This document shows positions 50,144 through 51,216 of a DNA stretch of 51,216 bases, piece after piece. The stretch spans positions 1 to 51,216 of the forward strand of contig JAGWYJ010000021.1 of assembly GCA_018969425.1 (NCBI GenBank), in the 5' to 3' direction. Below the pieces are notes generated by a model. It did not search any database. It saw nothing but the letters and a program-made list of their open reading frames with translations, and had not been told where the DNA came from. Position numbers and translations under genes: made by a program. Origin of the DNA: Alphaproteobacteria bacterium. Its GTDB lineage: Bacteria > Pseudomonadota > Alphaproteobacteria > Caulobacterales > Hyphomonadaceae. Each line of letters opens with the position of its first letter. The stretch's first letter is position 1.

Positions 50144-51216
50144 AATGGCAGTCGTGGAGAAGGAACGGCATTTCGACGTCCTGATCGTAGGAGCCGGACT
50201 GTCGGGCGTCGGGGCGGCATGGCACCTGTCCTCAACCCATCCCCAAAAGACCTACGCCATACTGGAAGCCCGTTCAGCGATCGGGGGAACATGGGACCTC
50301 TTCCGCTATCCCGGCATCCGGTCGGATTCAGACATGTACACCCTCGGCTATTCCTTCCGGCCCTGGAAGGAGGCCAAAGCGATCGCCGACGGCCCGGCCA
50401 TCCGCTCCTATGTCGCCGACACCGCCAGGGAGGCGGGCATCGATCAGCGCATCCGGTTCGGGCGCCGGGTCGTGTCCGCAGACTGGTCGACCGAGCATGC
50501 GCTGTGGACTGTGACGACCAGCCTCCCGGACGGCGGGGCGGAAACCTATACCTGCCGCTTCCTGATGATGTGCAGCGGCTATTATCGGTATGACGCCGGG
50601 CATACGCCGGACTTTCCAGGCTCGTCAGACTTTCGCGGTCGGATCATTCACCCCCAGTTCTGGCCCGAAAATCTCGATTACGCCGGACAGAACGTGGTCG
50701 TGATCGGAAGCGGCGCCACGGCCGTCACCATTGTTCCGGAAATGGCCCGCACCGCCGCCCACGTGACGATGCTGCAGAGATCCCCCACCTATGTCGTCTC
50801 GCGACCGTCCTCCGATCCGATCGCCAACGCGCTTCGGAAGATGCTGCCGACCCGCCTCGCCTACTCGCTGGCGAGATGGAAGAACGTGCTCATGGGCATG
50901 TACATGTTCCGCGCCTCGCGCAAGCGGCCGGAGAAGGTCAAATCCATGCTTATCGACCTCGTGCGCAAGGAGCTCGGGGACGGATATGATGTCGAGACGC
51001 ATTTCACTCCGCGTTATAATCCCTGGACGCAGCGCCTGTGCCTTGTTCCGGACGGAGACCTGTTCGCGTCCATCCGCGAGGGTCGGGCCTCGGTGGTCAC
51101 GGCCGAAATCGACCGCTTCACGCCTGAGGGCGTAAGGCTGAAAACGGGTCAGACACTCCCGGCCGACATCATCGTCACCGCCACAGGTCTTGAACTTCTC
51201 TTCCTCGGCGGCATGC
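50144..51216 (+). CDS. Baeyer-Villiger-type flavin monooxygenase, EthA-like (3' truncated)
   Basis: 357 codons are visible and the frame is still open at the right edge. The first Rossmann motif is GAGLSG (16-21). GGTWDLFRYPGIRSDSDMYT is typical of FAD-containing monooxygenases of the EthA group. FRGRIIHPQFWP matches the Baeyer-Villiger fingerprint FxGxxxHxxxW. GSGATA is the NADPH-binding motif and TATGLEL is near the window end. It would insert oxygen next to ketones or oxidise thio compounds using NADPH and O2. GAGGAG lies eight bases before the ATG. The upstream 235 bases hold no gene. Confidence 0.9.

Noticed and set aside
1-51216. CRISPR array, transposon or genomic island
   Set aside because: No regularly spaced repeats, transposase or integrase genes, terminal inverted repeats or block of clearly different composition were seen.

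Overview
The window reads as one continuous stretch of a GC-rich alphaproteobacterial chromosome. The clearest lineage marker is a MipZ-type ParA ATPase, the division-site regulator of alphaproteobacteria that lack Min. A clpS-clpA pair, a DUF1489 protein and complete MCC and PCC carboxylases fit the same picture. Genes are tightly packed on both strands. I see no rRNA, CRISPR array, insertion sequence, integrase or prophage block. The only RNA gene recognised is a tRNA-Leu(GAG). The genus cannot be fixed from the sequence; a Caulobacterales/Parvularculales-like relative is a guess.

Layout. 1-8.5 kb: a 5'-truncated VWA protein, a degenerate GIY-YIG-like small protein, a Zur-like Fur regulator, a double-hotdog thioesterase, an alpha/beta hydrolase, a dienoyl-CoA isomerase-like crotonase behind a promoter region with repeats, a secreted TPR protein and a VanX-type dipeptidase. 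8.5-12.4 kb: two convergent thiolases sharing a terminator, a glutathione S-transferase and a VanZ-like membrane protein. 12.5-16 kb: a SIMPL protein, a SixA-type phosphatase, a Na+/Ca2+ antiporter with a 26-residue membrane peptide gene just upstream, and a lipoprotein. 16-22.6 kb: clpS-clpA, a DD-carboxypeptidase, a SPOR-like lipoprotein overlapping mipZ, and panC. 22.6-29.2 kb: a leftward leucine-catabolism cluster (mccB, a glycerate-kinase-like gene, liuC, mccA) followed by a secreted protein and a DUF1489 gene. 29.4-35.7 kb: an NTE-type patatin phospholipase, two secreted proteins, a methyltransferase, isovaleryl-CoA dehydrogenase and a membrane-anchored lysozyme-like protein. 35.8-40.6 kb: mgtE, tRNA-Leu, a lone FliN-domain gene, lipB and pccA. 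40.6-48.6 kb: a K+ channel, an intact GIY-YIG protein, a 2-hydroxyacid dehydrogenase overlapping an MHS transporter, a divergent LytTR regulator/DUF2306 pair, a fasciclin lipoprotein and pccB. 48.8-51.2 kb: an SPFH membrane protein with an Arc-type repressor, then a 3'-truncated Baeyer-Villiger monooxygenase.

How the genes work together. The main theme is acyl-CoA catabolism. Isovaleryl-CoA dehydrogenase, 3-methylcrotonyl-CoA carboxylase and 3-methylglutaconyl-CoA hydratase form the core of leucine degradation. The propionyl-CoA carboxylase subunits handle odd-chain and branched products. The two thiolases, the dienoyl-CoA isomerase-like enzyme and the thioesterase extend this to fatty acids. 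A second theme is the envelope and division: DD-carboxypeptidase, DD-dipeptidase, lysozyme-like protein, SPOR-like lipoprotein and MipZ. The glycerate-kinase-like enzyme and the hydroxyacid dehydrogenase could together move hydroxypyruvate or glyoxylate carbon into glycolysis, though they lie about 14 kb apart.

Most of the window is ordinary core chromosome. The least explained signals are two promoter regions carrying TGATATCA palindromes, an MHS transporter with an extra loop of about 120 residues, a lysozyme-like domain lacking the usual active-site threonine, a lone FliN domain, and several small uncharacterised proteins.
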